Part shown: piece after piece, positions 13,639 to 25,189 of the stretch
How positions within the stretch are numbered: the first letter of the stretch is position 1
How the letters are laid out: every line of letters begins with the position of its first letter
Assembly: GCA_021186555.1 (NCBI GenBank)
Contig: JAJKFL010000004.1
Location: forward strand, 39,160,351-39,224,350
Direction: 5' to 3'
Source: Reticulitermes speratus
Lineage: Eukaryota > Arthropoda > Insecta > Blattodea > Rhinotermitidae
DNA: 64,000 nucleotides
Translations under genes and position numbers: made by a program
Notes under the pieces: model-generated
What the model was told of the DNA's origin: nothing
Database searches by the model: none
The model's input: the letters and a program-made list of their open reading frames with translations, nothing else

Positions 13639-14930
13639 CAAGTTTCTATCATCTGCAGAAACACGTAGTGACGTAGAGAGAGGAAAACGAATATAATTTC
13701 ATATTTTATTTGCTTCTTTTCTTGCTTTTCAGAGAATTGTTGCTTCGTAAAACTGAATTATTATGAAAAAAGTTACGACCATATATAATTTCTTCAGTCT
13801 AAAAGAACAAAAGAACTTGCACTGAGAAATCAATAGGCTAATTTAGTAAGTCAATAAAATGCGCGACAGGGCAGGGTAGACAGACAGACAGACAGAAAGA
13901 CAGTGGACATGTGCGATTTTTTGACAATCATAAATCAGACCTACCAATTTCCATTCTAGGCACTCCGTCATTACAAAACAACCCAAGTAAAAATATCCGC
14001 CAGCCGATCTACAAGTTCCTCAAGGCCTTTCGACGTGCCGATCCCCCGTACAGGAAGTCCTGATCAAGATTACAAAGAAGATCGTGACTTGGACTGCTTA
14101 ACCGTGAAGATGAAGTCGCTACGATCTTCCGAAACGGCGCTGACTTTATACCAATCGACTCGGCGTAATATGTTAGAAGCTACCACCGCTGTGAGAACGT
14201 CAAAGCTGGCGGTGATTCGAAACTTCGTCCTCCCCAATAAAAGGTACAGGTTTCGCGTTCTAAGAAAAATGTATGTGGGAGTGCAGTTATGTACCAATTT
14301 TTCTTAACCTTCAGTACATAAAGGTGTGTTGCACACCCCGACTGTCTTACAACCAAACAAACACCCTGTATCCGCTGGACACGAGGCTGGGTCGGGCTCA
14401 CAGCATGCGCGGAATCCGTGGCGAAATTAAATATCTGAGAACCCCAATTTACGTTAACAGGCCAGTAGCCAAGTCACTGTGCACACTGGGTCACCAAGCC
14501 CACAGCCTTCCAGAGTACAAAGCGGACGTCGTAACAGCGATTGTCGGTATAGGACGTGCCTTAAGTCTGTTTTCTCCTAGCAATCGAGTTCTTCTGTCAG
14601 GTAGAGAAGGACCGTGCGTGTATGTATGTATATAGACTTGTTACAACAAAAATCCTTCTTCATTGCATCCACTACCGCCGCCACAGAGCAATTACACATC
14701 TTACACGCGCGCCACAGGCGAAATAGTTCCATATATTTAATAACCCAGTCACTCCCCCTCCGTAGCAGTCAGTCATGCCTGCACGCTATATTCTTCACAG
14801 TCAGCCATTTCTTCGCACGGTCCGTACCTCCGAAAAGTCCTCCAGTTTAGAGGAACGTCAGTAAAGATACGTCTGTGCTTAAACCTTTACATTCTAAGAT
14901 CAACCTGAATCTATTAGAGACTCAGCTCGT
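13639..14930. other. No gene seen; short CAGA microsatellite
   Basis: A cagacaga run lies at about 13880-13900. Several frames of 70-120 codons at 14035-14850 overlap on both strands and match no family I recognise. Confidence 0.4.
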
Positions 14931-16060
14931 ACCGCGCAGTAAACACACTCCGTCTCAGTTATACAAACCAGTCAGTTAATGTTGTACAGTGAAATAATCG
15001 CTGTTTGTTCTGAGATCCACACAAAACACATAAATACAGTCCGTACCGCGCAGTAAACACACTCCGTCTCAGTTATACAAACTAGTCAGTTAATGTTGTA
15101 CAGTGAAATAATCGCTGTTTGTTCTGAGATCCACACAAAACACATAAATACAGTCCGTACCGCGCAGTAAACACACTCCGTCTCAGTTATACAAACCAGT
15201 CAGTTAATGCTGTACAGTGAAATAATCGCTGTTTGTTCTGAGATCCACACAAAACACATAAATACAGTCCGTACCGCGCAGTAAACACACTCCGTCTCAG
15301 TTATACAAACCAGTCAGTTAATGTTGTACAGTGAAATAATCGCTGTTTGTTCTGAGATCCACACAAAACACATAAATACAGTCCGTACCGCACAGTAAAC
15401 ACACTCCGTCTCAGTTATACAAACCAGTCAGTTAATGTTGTACAGTGAAATAATCGCTGTTTGTTCTGAGATCCACACAAAACACATAAATACACTGTGT
15501 GGGCAAAACGTAGAATTTGTGACTGTTAAACTGGTGGTACATATAGTAACCACTGGGCTTTAGAGGGCTACAGTCCGTACCGCGCAGTAAACACACTCCG
15601 TCTCAATTATACAAACCAGTCAGTTAATGTTGTACAGTGAAATAATCGCTGTTTGTTCTGAGATCCACACAAAACACATAAATACACTGTGTGGGCAGAA
15701 CGTAGAATTGTTGAATGTTAAACGTAGTGGTACATATAATAACCACTGAGCTTTAAAGGGCTACAGTCCGTTACGCGCAGTAAACACACTCCGTCTCAGT
15801 TATACAAACAGTCAGTTAATCGTTGTACAGTGAATAATCGCTGTTTGTTCTGAATCCACAACAAAACACTAAATACAGTCCGTACCCCGCAGTAAAACCT
15901 ACATCTCAGTTATACAAACCAGTCAGTTAATGCTGTACAGTGAAATAATCGCTGTTTGTTCTGAGATCCACACAAAACACATAAATACACTGTGTGGGCA
16001 GAACGTAGAATTTGTGAATGTTAAATCTGTCAGTACATATAGTGACCACTGGGCTTTATC
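14931..16060. repeat. 114-bp tandem array, copy 1, interrupted by its own tail
   Basis: The unit starts ccgtaccgcgcagtaaacac and recurs at 15041, 15155 and 15269, a period of 114. Three times (about 15494-15571, 15684-15764 and 15988-16060) it is followed by a second block with gtgggcagaacgtagaat and aaccactgggcttta. Units near 15770-15900 carry many small indels. The same array with the same right-hand block occurs at 44694-46137, so this is a dispersed element with internal tandem repeats. Confidence 0.93.
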
Positions 16061-16094
16061 GCTTTGAGCACTGATATACAGAAAAATGTTATAA

Positions 16095-16331
16095 GGTAAA
16101 GCAAAGCAATCCCATTACAGGCCTGGAAAGGCCCTTAGGGTTCCAGGAGGTTGAGGCTCCCAGATTTCTAGACAATCGTCACATGAAGGTGGTAAGGTTG
16201 TCTGCCCTAAGCACCGGCCGCCTTTACCCCCCAGGAAATATTCCTGGTACTCATTTCTGTTAGAGGTTGAGTCGACCCCAGGGTCATAGTGCGACCGAAA
16301 GATTATATCAATGAAAAACTCCAATGACACA
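16095..16331 (-). mobile_element. SINE-4, antisense, head missing
   Basis: The reverse complement matches the body of the copy at 42668-42957. Shared blocks are the gcgaccgaaag start, the gtcgaccccagggt block, the ggaaatattcctgg hairpin-like block and the aatcccattacaggcctgg end. The tRNA-like head with the B box is absent here, so this is a 5'-truncated copy. Confidence 0.8.
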
Positions 16332-16504
16332 ATCTGAAGGAATTCCATTCCTGCCGTACAAAGAACACAGCACCTGTCCATCGGAAAGATCAAAATATTA
16401 TTTGCGTGTGGGGACATAATCATTTATCGTCAGAACCATGCCAAACACAATACGTCTAAATAAACTGTGAGGCAAAAGATTAGCGTTAGTACAGTCACCA
16501 CTAG

Positions 16505-16585
16505 CACGCGGTGGCGCAGTTGGTTGAGGCACTGCTCTACGAGCCGGAAGGTCGCGGGTTCGATTCCGATGCTGTCATTACAATT
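16505..16585 (+). mobile_element. SINE-4 tRNA-derived head
   Basis: The A-box-like segment ggtggcgcagttggttgagg and B box ggttcgattcc are spaced as in a tRNA gene. The head matches the 5' part of the 42668 copy (ctgctctac, gccggaaggtcgcgggttcg). The body is not preserved. Confidence 0.7.
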
Positions 16586-16681
16586 ACCCACAGTGGATTG
16601 TTGTAATAAAGGTCAAGGTCGTTGATTGTGACTGCAATTCTTCGATATGTAACTGCGAACTTCATGATTGGTTGGCCTCGA

Positions 16682-16988
16682 TGAATATTATTAGGGTGAT
16701 CAAATGAAGCTGATGAAACCTGCGGGGCTTGTGGCACAGGTGGGGAGGAAAGTCACGCACGATTTTCGGAAGAAACTCTGAAGGAAGACCTAAGCTTAGA
16801 TGGAAGATTACTATTAAAATGGGTCTTAAAGAAATAGAATGAAGGCTTGGACTGGATTTGTCTGACTCAGGGTAGTGGCGAAATTTTGTGAACACGGTGA
16901 TGAACCTTCGGATTCCACACAATGCGGGTGTATTGTTGACTAGCTGAGAAGTCAGTAGCTGTTCAAAAGGACCGCTGCTGCGTGGAGT
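16682..16988 (+). pseudogene. LINE-A 3' end, diverged and internally deleted
   Basis: It starts with the atattattagggtgatcaaa block that follows the reverse-transcriptase segment in LINE-A. It then jumps to gaagacctaagcttagatgg, ttaaaatgggtcttaa, the gatgaaccttcggattcc block and the gttgactagctgagaagtca terminal block. The stretch coding for the middle of the C-terminal segment is deleted. No (AGTT)n tail remains. Confidence 0.8.
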
Positions 16989-17671
16989 CTGACCACAGTT
17001 ATACATCACGAATTTTCAGCTAAGCTACGCCCAGTTTCAGTCAAATTTCCAACCAGCGGTCTGTACACACTTCCGTCACAGTAACACAACACAGTGTTAC
17101 CGTGTTACAGTACTGCGCTCCTAAGACACTCAACCAAAACCTCCCCTTTGTGCAGGCTGCCAGCTATAATGATCAGTTAGCTCCCTACTGGCCAAGCATG
17201 TGAGCCGAATGCCCGCAAGGAATGCCTGGAATTCACCGCAGTCGTAATTTTGGATGGGCAGAACAGAGATGGCAAGCTCCAGCGCCTATCCTCTTCTTAA
17301 CCAGTTTTTTTTTTAAAACGAAAAACACATTCTGTTCCCTCGCTCTCTCTTCATCTATTGTCTTTCTTCTTCCCCCTTAGAAAGACCGAACAAGTCTGGA
17401 TGAAATGTCGTGATTTCGGATGAAATTTTCATATAATTTTCTGTGTTGCACTTCTTCCTACCCAAATCAAAATAAGACACCTATACTTGCACGCACACAC
17501 GCCCTCACACACGCAATAATAATGACCCTGCTCAATGGTATTTCAGAAACCCCAGTATGGATAAAAACTGAGGGGAAAATAGCTTCTTGTATTTCGTACA
17601 GCAGCTTAGCAGAAGAAAGTGGAGTCTGTTTTCCTTCAAATATTTGAATCCATAAGATTCCACGGAACATT
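16989..17671. other. No gene seen
   Basis: A T run lies near 17307 and pyrimidine-rich sequence at 17330-17380. No domain was recognised in the short frames. Confidence 0.4.
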
Positions 17672-17923
17672 ATTTTTTTTTTTGGCGCAACAGCCCCTAG
17701 TGGGCCAGGACCTGCTAATTATCAATGCTTCACGATCAAAATCGGACACACCACACTCGGTAGGACTCCTCTGGACAAGGGATCAGCCCAACGCAAGGAC
17801 TTCTACTTGACAACACACAACAATCACAAGAGACAGACATCCATGCCCCCCGGCGGGATTCGAACCCGCAATCCCAGTAAGTAAGCGGCCGTAGACCCAT
17901 GCCTTAGACCGCGCGGGATCGGC
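17672..17923 (-). mobile_element. SINE-3, antisense
   Basis: On the minus strand it reads as a tRNA-type head with the B box gggttcgaatcccg, then the catggatgtctgtctcttgt body, then an A-rich 3' end (the T run at 17672-17683 here). The A box is damaged by a short deletion near 17915 compared with the next copy. Confidence 0.85.
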
Positions 17924-17934
17924 TAACACTGTAC

Positions 17935-18194
17935 TTTTTTTTTCCAATGGCTCGAGAGCCCCTTGGGGGCCTAGACCTCCTTATTATCGAGGCTTCACGA
18001 TCACACTCAGACACACCACACTCGGTAGGACTCCTCTGGACGAGTAATCAGCCCGTCGCAGAGACCTCTACCTGACAACACACAACACACACAACAGACA
18101 GACATCCATGCCCCCGGCAGGATTCGAACCCGCAATCCCAGCAAGCGAGCAGCCGCAGATCCACGCCTTAGACCGCGCGGCCACTGCGATCGGC
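17935..18194 (-). mobile_element. SINE-3, antisense, adjacent second copy
   Basis: It lies directly next to the preceding copy in the same orientation. The head keeps the A-box region ggccgcgcggtctaaggcg and the B box. The 3' end is an A run (T run at 17935-17942). The two copies differ at many positions, so they are separate insertions or an old tandem duplication. Confidence 0.87.
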
Positions 18195-18778
18195 AGACGG
18201 AATATTATACTGAGTGTTAATAAAGCCTGTATCTATTTACTTACGTCTAAATAAAAGCAATTCCAAACATATTACCACATTACCACATTACCAAGTAAAG
18301 TTGATATTACCACGTATTATAAATACGGGTATACAGGGCGGCGCAAAACTCGCTTAAAACTTTATGTTTAAAAAAGAGCAAGACTGTGCCAAGTGAATTT
18401 TTCGCCACTCTGCGTTATTCGGGAAATTGTTGACTGTTGAATGAACAAGGAAAATAATTGAGTTCTTTGGCGAGAGATTTTAATTATGCGAATATTTGTG
18501 TTGATTGCCGACCGCTGTGTGACACGGCGTGCTAATGAAGTAGGGTGCACATACCTGCATCTGAGTTAATGTCATGTTGGTAATCCTGAGGTCAGGGAGC
18601 TGGGGCTTCGCGCACTATTTTAGCTAAGTTAGTGTTAAGTTTTTATGGAACTTTCTAAGTGACCTCGTTGTGGACAGTCACAAACTTGGACACACATTTA
18701 ATAGAATGTTGCTTGTATCTGGCTGTTTTGTTGGATTGTTATACGGAAGTCATTGGCTCTTGTTTAAGCCTCTTTTAG
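18195..18778. other. No gene seen
   Basis: The segment tatacagggcggcgcaaaac near 18330 resembles a DNA-transposon terminus, but no partner end was found. The rest is unassigned. Confidence 0.35.
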
Positions 18779-19050
18779 GCCGTGACATGGCCCAGGCGGT
18801 TAGTCGTCGGCCCCTCACAGCGGAGGCCAGGTTCAATCCCGGGTCCATGTGGGATTTTTAGTGGACAAAGTGGCACTAGGACAGGTTTTTCCCCCGAGTA
18901 CTTCGGTTTTCCCCTGTCAATTTCATTCCACCGGTGCTCCATTACTTGGAAAAATGAAAAAAAAATTGGTCATCTTCATCACAGGGTTGCACAATAAGCC
19001 CCAAGGCTGCGGTGGGTCCGTAGCATCTGCTGCGGGGCCCTTCACCACAA
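18779..19050 (+). mobile_element. SINE-5, near full length, sense
   Basis: The tRNA-derived head carries the A-box region atggcccaggcggttag and the B box aggttcaatcccggg. The body contains gtggacaaagtggcactagg, gagtacttcggttttcccct and ttcattccaccggtgctcc. It ends with cagggttgcacaataagccc and gctgcggggcccttc. Four other copies lie in this window, and its centre is the source of the 91-bp satellite. Confidence 0.9.
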
Positions 19051-19111
19051 AAGAAAACCTCTTTTATGAAAATAAATGCTAAGTGTATTTCTATAAAATA
19101 ATTTACAGCAA

Positions 19112-19193
19112 TACAGGGCATACACAAAAGAAAGGTGCGGTTTTAATAGTGTTCACTATTAAAACCGCACCATTATTTTGTGTATGCCCTGTA
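19112..19193. mobile_element. 82-bp palindromic MITE, copy 1
   Basis: A near-perfect palindrome starts tacagggcatacacaaaag and ends cttttgtgtatgcc-type with one change. It includes TA at both ends. The arms equal the outermost part of the terminal inverted repeats of the element at 25190-25781. It is the same length as the copies at 34983 and 59264. Confidence 0.9.
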
Positions 19194-19886
19194 TATCTAC
19201 AAGTCACACTAAAGCAGTCATAAAGGCCCTTCAATAAGTGTTCCAAATTTCGTAACTTTAGTGTAGTAGTCTGCAAAGCGCGGCCCGTCGGATGTATGTT
19301 TGGGGCCCGCGAGTTTTCAAACACAGTATTATACAGCCACACCAGGACTAAAGACAGTGTCTTGAATGAGCTGATAAGTTTTGCAAGCATACATGAATTT
19401 AGTAAAGAACATACAGGCTTAGTGCTTATTTCATGGGAAAAGCCTATGGTGAAATATTTACAACATTTGACATAGGAGAAATGAAAAAAAATACGGAGTG
19501 AAAAGCTCCGTCATCCCCCCATACTCCTTCAATTCTAAGTTTTTTCTAATAATAATTAGTGCAATTATATTTCAATCACGATTTTATAGAATACAAGTCG
19601 GTGTACCTCGTAAATTTGTTACCAGTCACAAACAAACAGGCAAGCTGCTCGTTGACAATCTTAATTTCTTCAAAAATTAAGTCGTAAAAATTAAACCATG
19701 GTCAATTTTAACATAAACTCAGATTGCAATAATATAAGAGTTTATAAACGTTCCAAAAATCCAACAGTCACTACGATATTCTAGGCATCAGCACGTTGAC
19801 ATCAACCACTTACCATTACTGATCAACCACAACTGTGAACCTCTGAACCTCTGAACCTCACTGTTTTCTGGTGCTTTCTGCTGGGC
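19194..19886. other. No gene seen
   Basis: Mostly AT-rich sequence with short frames and no recognised family. A short gaacctct repeat occurs at 19835-19858, just before the next array. Confidence 0.4.
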
Positions 19887-20784
19887 GCATGTAAACTGAT
19901 ACACATTTCTACATGTAAACTGATACACATTTCTACATGTAAACTGATACACATTTCTACATGTAAACTGATACACATTTCTACATGTAAACTGATATAC
20001 ATTTCTACATGTAAACTGATACACATTTCTACATGTAAATTGATACACATTTCTACATGTAAACTGATATACATTTCTACATGTAAACTGATACACATTT
20101 CTACATGTAAATTGATACACATTTCTACATGTAAACTGATATACATTTCTACATGTAAACTGATACACATTTCTACATGTAAATTGATACACATTTCTAC
20201 ATGTAAACTGATATACATTTCTACATGTAAACTGATATACATTTCTACATGTAAACTGATATACATTTCTACATGTAAACTGATACACATTTCTACATGT
20301 AAATTGATACACATTTCTACATGTAAACTGATACACAGTTCTACATGTAAATTGATACACATTTCTACATGTAAATTGATACACATTTCTACATGTAAAC
20401 TGATACACATTTCTACATGTAAACTGATACACATTTCTACATGTAAATTGATACACATTTCTACATGTAAACTGATACACATTTCTACATGTAAACTGAT
20501 ACACATTTCTACATGTAAACTGATACACATTTCTACATGTAAACTGATACACATTTTTACATGTAAACTGATACACATTTCTACATGTAAACTGATACAC
20601 ATTTCTACATGTAAATTGATACACATTTCTACATGTAAACTGATACACATTTCTACATGTAAACTGATACACATTTCTACATGTAAATTGATAAACATTT
20701 CTACATGTAAACTGATACACATTTCTACATGTAAACTGATACACATTTCTACATGTAAACTGATACACATTTCTACATGTAAAC
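19887..20784. repeat. 24-bp tandem array, about 37 copies
   Basis: The unit contains actgatacacatttctacat and the palindrome acatgt. Three main variants alternate (actgatacac, actgatatac, attgatacac). At about 19994-20220 they recur in a fixed order of three, a 72-bp higher-order period. Since 24 is divisible by three, frames on both strands stay open throughout. They are artefacts. Confidence 0.97.
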
Positions 20785-22379
20785 GAAAAACACAATAATA
20801 ATACTACAGATGTCAGGCGCAACCTTACTAAATTTAGTCTCCCTGACTACTGAGAGCCCAGGATTTGTACACCCCTTCATTAATATTAATAATTAATTAA
20901 TAGTAATTTTAGTTCCTTAGTCGTTGTTCCTCTTGACAATTGGTTTTCCGACCCAGCACGGTTTGAAGCTTTTCAGATGGCCTTTTTGTAATAAAATGTT
21001 TCTCAGCACTGTTGCAGGCTGACTGCATCCAAATGTAACGCAGTTTAATGAAACTAAACGCCTCAGGTGCAACTCAGAGCATCCTCCTAATACCAGGACA
21101 AGTGTGCCTCTTAACAACAGCATCTCCCGTTAAAACAAAGAAACTCTGCAGTTATTTCCGCTTTCCTACCTTCTATTCGCCTTAATTTCAACCCCATTAC
21201 GTACATGCCTGATGACAAACGTTTCATCTTTCTATTTAGTTGAATATCCCTGCCAAAAGCACAAAACTCTACCTCTCAGAAGTGATTAACCAACTCCAGA
21301 ACGGAATGCTTGGAAAAGTCACGGAATAGATGGCAACACACTTAATGTCTCTCACCCACAAATTATGGAACATCTGATGCTCTTTTAATGGGGAGAAACA
21401 AAAAAATATATATATATCCTTTTATTGAGAGCAGCTGAGATAGACAGCATTAACTGAGTATACATTGCCTTAAGCTTTATGACAATCAACGCAGTTCCAC
21501 AACCCTTTAAAAATTTCTTCCAGCTTATTCGAGCGAAAGTTCACAGCTGGAATAAAAGGAAAAAATTATCACGCTTTAAGATGGTAAAATTTCATTTTAT
21601 GTATACCACGTAGCTCAGTGATCACTGTACGAGATAAAGTACGTATACACGACGCTTCGGGAAACGATTGTCACACAACAGTTGTAGCTGGGCAGACTGA
21701 GTTCGAATCCAAGGACTGCTATCCCCAGATGAAAGGTGTGGTACTGTGCATTGTTGCCGGTTGTTGCTGGTCTCCTTAGCACCCACAACAACGAGGAAAA
21801 AGTTTTCAATTGGGTTTCACCCTTTATTATTACAACAATGCGAGTATCAGAGCTGGCTACAACAATGTCTGCAGACTGCTTTTCTCAGAACCAAAAAAGT
21901 CGCCCTTCGCATGGTATTTCCTATTGTTTTGTCACCAACGTCTCTCCCTAGCGCCGTGACGTCATCTGCAGTATGAGGACTTGGTACGTAGATCTCAACG
22001 AGTAAAGACAGACATTTTCCTCGTTCGGAGTGGAACTGATTTAAAACAGAGCACGATAAAATTCCCTGAGTCCTTTTCCCCTTCTTTATGGTTTCTATAC
22101 TGAATTTATTTTATTCTTAATTGTTTTTTCGACTTTTTTTTTATTTTTCCTTGGTGTTTTTATGTTTACTCTTTTATTAATTTCCGTTCAGTTCGTTTCA
22201 CTTCCCTTCAAGTTATCGCCGCATTCCAGACATATTTCTCCCATTATTCTCATCCGCCGCACTAGAACATATTGTGACCTTGTATCCACCCCCTCTCTCG
22301 GCCTATTGGCTGTCGTCACATCGCACGTTTCCCCACCCCGCTATGCTGTCCAGTTTCTTTGTTACAGGCTTACTTTCCT
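20785..22379. other. No gene seen; about 1.6 kb of unassigned sequence
   Basis: A frame at 20917-21123 (minus, 68 codons) has a protein-like composition, but I do not recognise it. A tRNA-like A/B-box pair (cgtagctcagtg near 21608, gagttcgaatcc near 21701) is too far apart to be a normal head. T-rich tracts lie at 22100-22170. Confidence 0.4.
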
Positions 22380-23468
22380 ACTTGGAATCTTGACCCGTGA
22401 AGATGGGACCGATACGTTGTCCCGAAACGTCGGTAAATAATTACCACACGACGCCGTGTAATAACCCAGAAGACCACACATTTCAACTAACTACCAAGTA
22501 GGACTTGGAATCTTGACCCGTGAAGATGGGACCGATACGTTGTCCCGAAACGTCGGTAAATAATTACCACACGACGCCGTGTAATAACCCAGAAGACCAC
22601 ACATTTCAACTAACTACCAAGTAGGACTTGGAATCTTGACCCGTGAAGATGGGACCGATACGTTGTCCCGAAACGTCGGTAAATAATTACCACACGACGC
22701 CGTGTAATAACCCAGAAGACCACACATTTCAACTAACTACCAAGTAGGACTTGGAATCTTGACCCGTGAAGATGGGACCGATACGTTGTCCCGAAACGTC
22801 GGTAAATAATTACCACACGACGCCGTGTAATAACCCAGAAGACCACACATTTCAACTAACTACCAAGTAGGACTTGGAATCTTGACCCGTGAAGATGGGA
22901 CCGATACGTTGTCCCGAAACGTCGGTAAATAATTACCACACGACGCCGTGTAATAACCCAGAAGACCACACATTTCAACTAACTACCAAGTAGGACTTGG
23001 AATCTTGACCCGTGAAGATGGGACCGATACGTTGTCCCGAAACGTCGGTAAATAATTACCACACGACGCCGTGTAATAACCCAGAAGACCACAGATTTCA
23101 ACTAACTACCAAGTAGGACTTGGAATCTTGACCCGTGAAGATGGGACCGATACGTTGTCCCGAAACGTCGGTAAATAATTACCACACGACGCCGTGTAAT
23201 AACCCAGAAGACCACAGATTTCAACTAACTACCAAGTAGGACTTGGAATCTTGACCCGTGAAGATGGGACCGATACGTTGTCCCGAAACGTCGGTAAATA
23301 ATTACCACACGACGCCGTGTAATAACCCAGGAGACCACAGATTTCAACTAACTACCAAGTAGGACTTGGAATCTTGACCCGTGAAGATGGGACCGATACG
23401 TTGTCCCGAAACGTCGGTAAATAATTACCACATGACGCCGTGTAATAACCCAGAAGACCACAGATTTC
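22380..23468. repeat. 123-bp tandem array, 9 copies, with hammerhead-like core
   Basis: The unit starts gacttggaatcttgacccg and recurs at 22502, 22625 and onward every 123 bp with very few changes. Each unit holds GTGAAGA, one T, a helix gggac/gtccc, GAA, the palindrome acgt and then cgg. This order matches the type I hammerhead-like motif found elsewhere in the window, except that the first core base is G and not C. The palindrome ggtaaataattacc and the block cacacgacgccgtgtaat follow. Single copies of this family occur at 37163-37338 and 56862-57000. Confidence 0.96.
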
Positions 23469-23747
23469 CTGAGTGCAGTTCGTATCTACCCTGAGATGAC
23501 AGTCGGTGCCTCGTTTCGACATATAACTATCGCCGGCCTTGGTAAATTTCTGGCGGCCAACACCAGTTAAATGTTAGCTGTTGTCGAGTGGAAGCGCGGT
23601 TACAGCATCTTAAGGTGATTGTCCTTGTAACGACACATATCCCAAGTTTTTAGTTTTAGTGTTGGTATCGCACTGATGCGAGATATAACATCAGGCGGAA
23701 TTAACAAGATATGAAGAGATGTTCATGTCCATTTGAGTCTCCTAGCC

Positions 23748-23940
23748 GAGGTTCGTATAGAAGAGGCATGTCCATCACGAGACCCGACGTTCGTATAGAG
23801 AGGCATGTCCATCACGAGACCGACGTTCGTATAGAAGAGGCATTCCATCACGAGACCCGACGTTCGTATAGAAGAGGCATGTCCATCACGAGACCCGACG
23901 TTCGTATAGAAGAGGCATGTCCATCACGAGACCCGCCTTA
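23748..23940. repeat. 38-bp tandem array, about 5 copies
   Basis: The unit contains gttcgtatagaagaggcatg and tccatcacgagacccgac. The second and third copies have small deletions. A short open frame covers it but has no sign of being a gene. Confidence 0.92.
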
Positions 23941-24168
23941 CATCACGGTGCGACCCGAACACCGGTCTCATTAGATAAGCAACCGGGTTGGTCCCGGGTC
24001 AGGCTGCAGACAGTAGCCTAACGAAGACAGTCATTTCCACTTTCTGTTTCATGTAGCTTCCCAGCAGTGAGTGTCTAGACGCAAAAACCTCTTGTAAAAA
24101 AGGTTTATGACACAGAGAAACGTACTCTGAATTTCTGAGATATAACACGAATATCATATCGATTGTGT

Positions 24169-24428
24169 GCCGCGATAGCTCAGTCGGTATAGCGACTCGC
24201 TACAGGCTGGACGGTCCGGGGATCGAATCCTGGTGGGGGCGAGATTTTCAGCACCCGTCCAGACCCAGCCTCCTGTAAAATGGGTACCGGGTCTTTCCCG
24301 GGGTAAAGCGGCAGGGGCGTGGAGTTGACCACCCACTCCCATCTAGTGCCAGGTTAAAGAAAGAGTAGATCTATACCTCTACTCCCCCTCTGGGACTTCA
24401 TGGACTGTTGTAGGGTGAACTTTACTTT
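24169..24428 (+). mobile_element. SINE-1, sense
   Basis: The tRNA-derived head has A box tagctcagtcgg at 24176 and B box gatcgaatcc at 24221. The body includes gggggcgagattttc, atgggtaccgggtctttccc and ggagttgaccacccac. The 3' part reads tctatacctctactccccct. Four related copies lie at 28769, 41576, 43997 and 61857. Confidence 0.9.
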
Positions 24429-25189
24429 ATAATATCGATTTCGCCATTTGGAAGATAAGGGAGTTAATTCACCCAAATGTAAATTTATCAGCAAAAAATG
24501 TTATCACTGACAACGTAATCATCGCATCAGGGCATCGACTACTTCTTTAAATGTACAGCACTATTCACCGAAAGAAGAAATTACATCATCAAAGGAGATA
24601 TTTACATTCATATATTCATAAAAATAAGATATTAATATATGTGTTTTTTAATTTAATTATATCTGATTAACACACAAGAACAATTTTTACAAACTAATGA
24701 TTTGAAGTAAATCCGCGTTACAGCAATTTCTAACGATGTGATCTCAAACCAATTGACACAAAATGTTATAAAGTTTTTAACGTGTATACATTTTGTACCA
24801 ATATCTGTCCTGAGGACGACCGAGTATGGTCGAAAAATGTTGTCACGGAATAGTATAAAAAAATTAGCATTAAAAATAATTAACCTATGTTGACAGTGAG
24901 AAGTACCAATTATTTTCACCTTCACCGAGGCTCGAACCCCTATTCCTTGGCTGCCCATGCCGTAGCCCAATCGCTGTATCCACTGACATTTATTTCGACA
25001 AATTCTATTTAAAAAAGGACTTACTATGTAATGTACACCTAACAGTACCACAAAATGAGGCGAATGTGCTGCTAATTTTCATTTTAATTTTGCCACGCAG
25101 AAATTTCGAGTAAGAATCGTCTGTGCACGAGAGTCAAAGTTCGTGACACCCAGTTTCCGAATTTACGACACTACAGACGTAACAGTGTG
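24429..25189. other. No gene seen; contains a hammerhead-like motif
   Basis: AT-rich, unassigned apart from the motif listed at 24806-24846. The ggctcgaacccctattcc segment near 24930 resembles an antisense B box, but no head could be built. Confidence 0.4.
24806..24846 (+). ncRNA. Hammerhead-like motif, degenerate
   Basis: It has CTGAGGA, one extra C, a helix gacc/ggtc closing a 6-nt loop, then GAAA. The helix III palindrome is broken (aaatgt), and helix I pairs only partly. Downstream, acctatgttgacag resembles the end of the related fold-back elements. Probably a decayed copy. Confidence 0.4.

Noticed and set aside
19887..20784. acatgt palindromes next to ctga in the 24-bp array as possible hammerhead parts
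   Set aside because: No GAAA in the right place and no CTGANGA box; order does not fit on either strand.
19788..20822. Frames of 250-344 codons on both strands over the 24-bp array
   Set aside because: A 24-bp unit without stops keeps frames open; the peptides are exact 8-residue repeats.
21603..21720. Possible SINE head at gtagctcagtg and gagttcgaatcc
   Set aside because: The boxes are about 90 bp apart, wider than in a tRNA-type head, and there is no matching body.
24169..24240. SINE heads (24169, 28805, 38668, 51640, 57112, 60217) as tRNA genes
   Set aside because: A and B boxes are present, but acceptor or anticodon stems do not pair throughout, and each continues into a shared SINE body.
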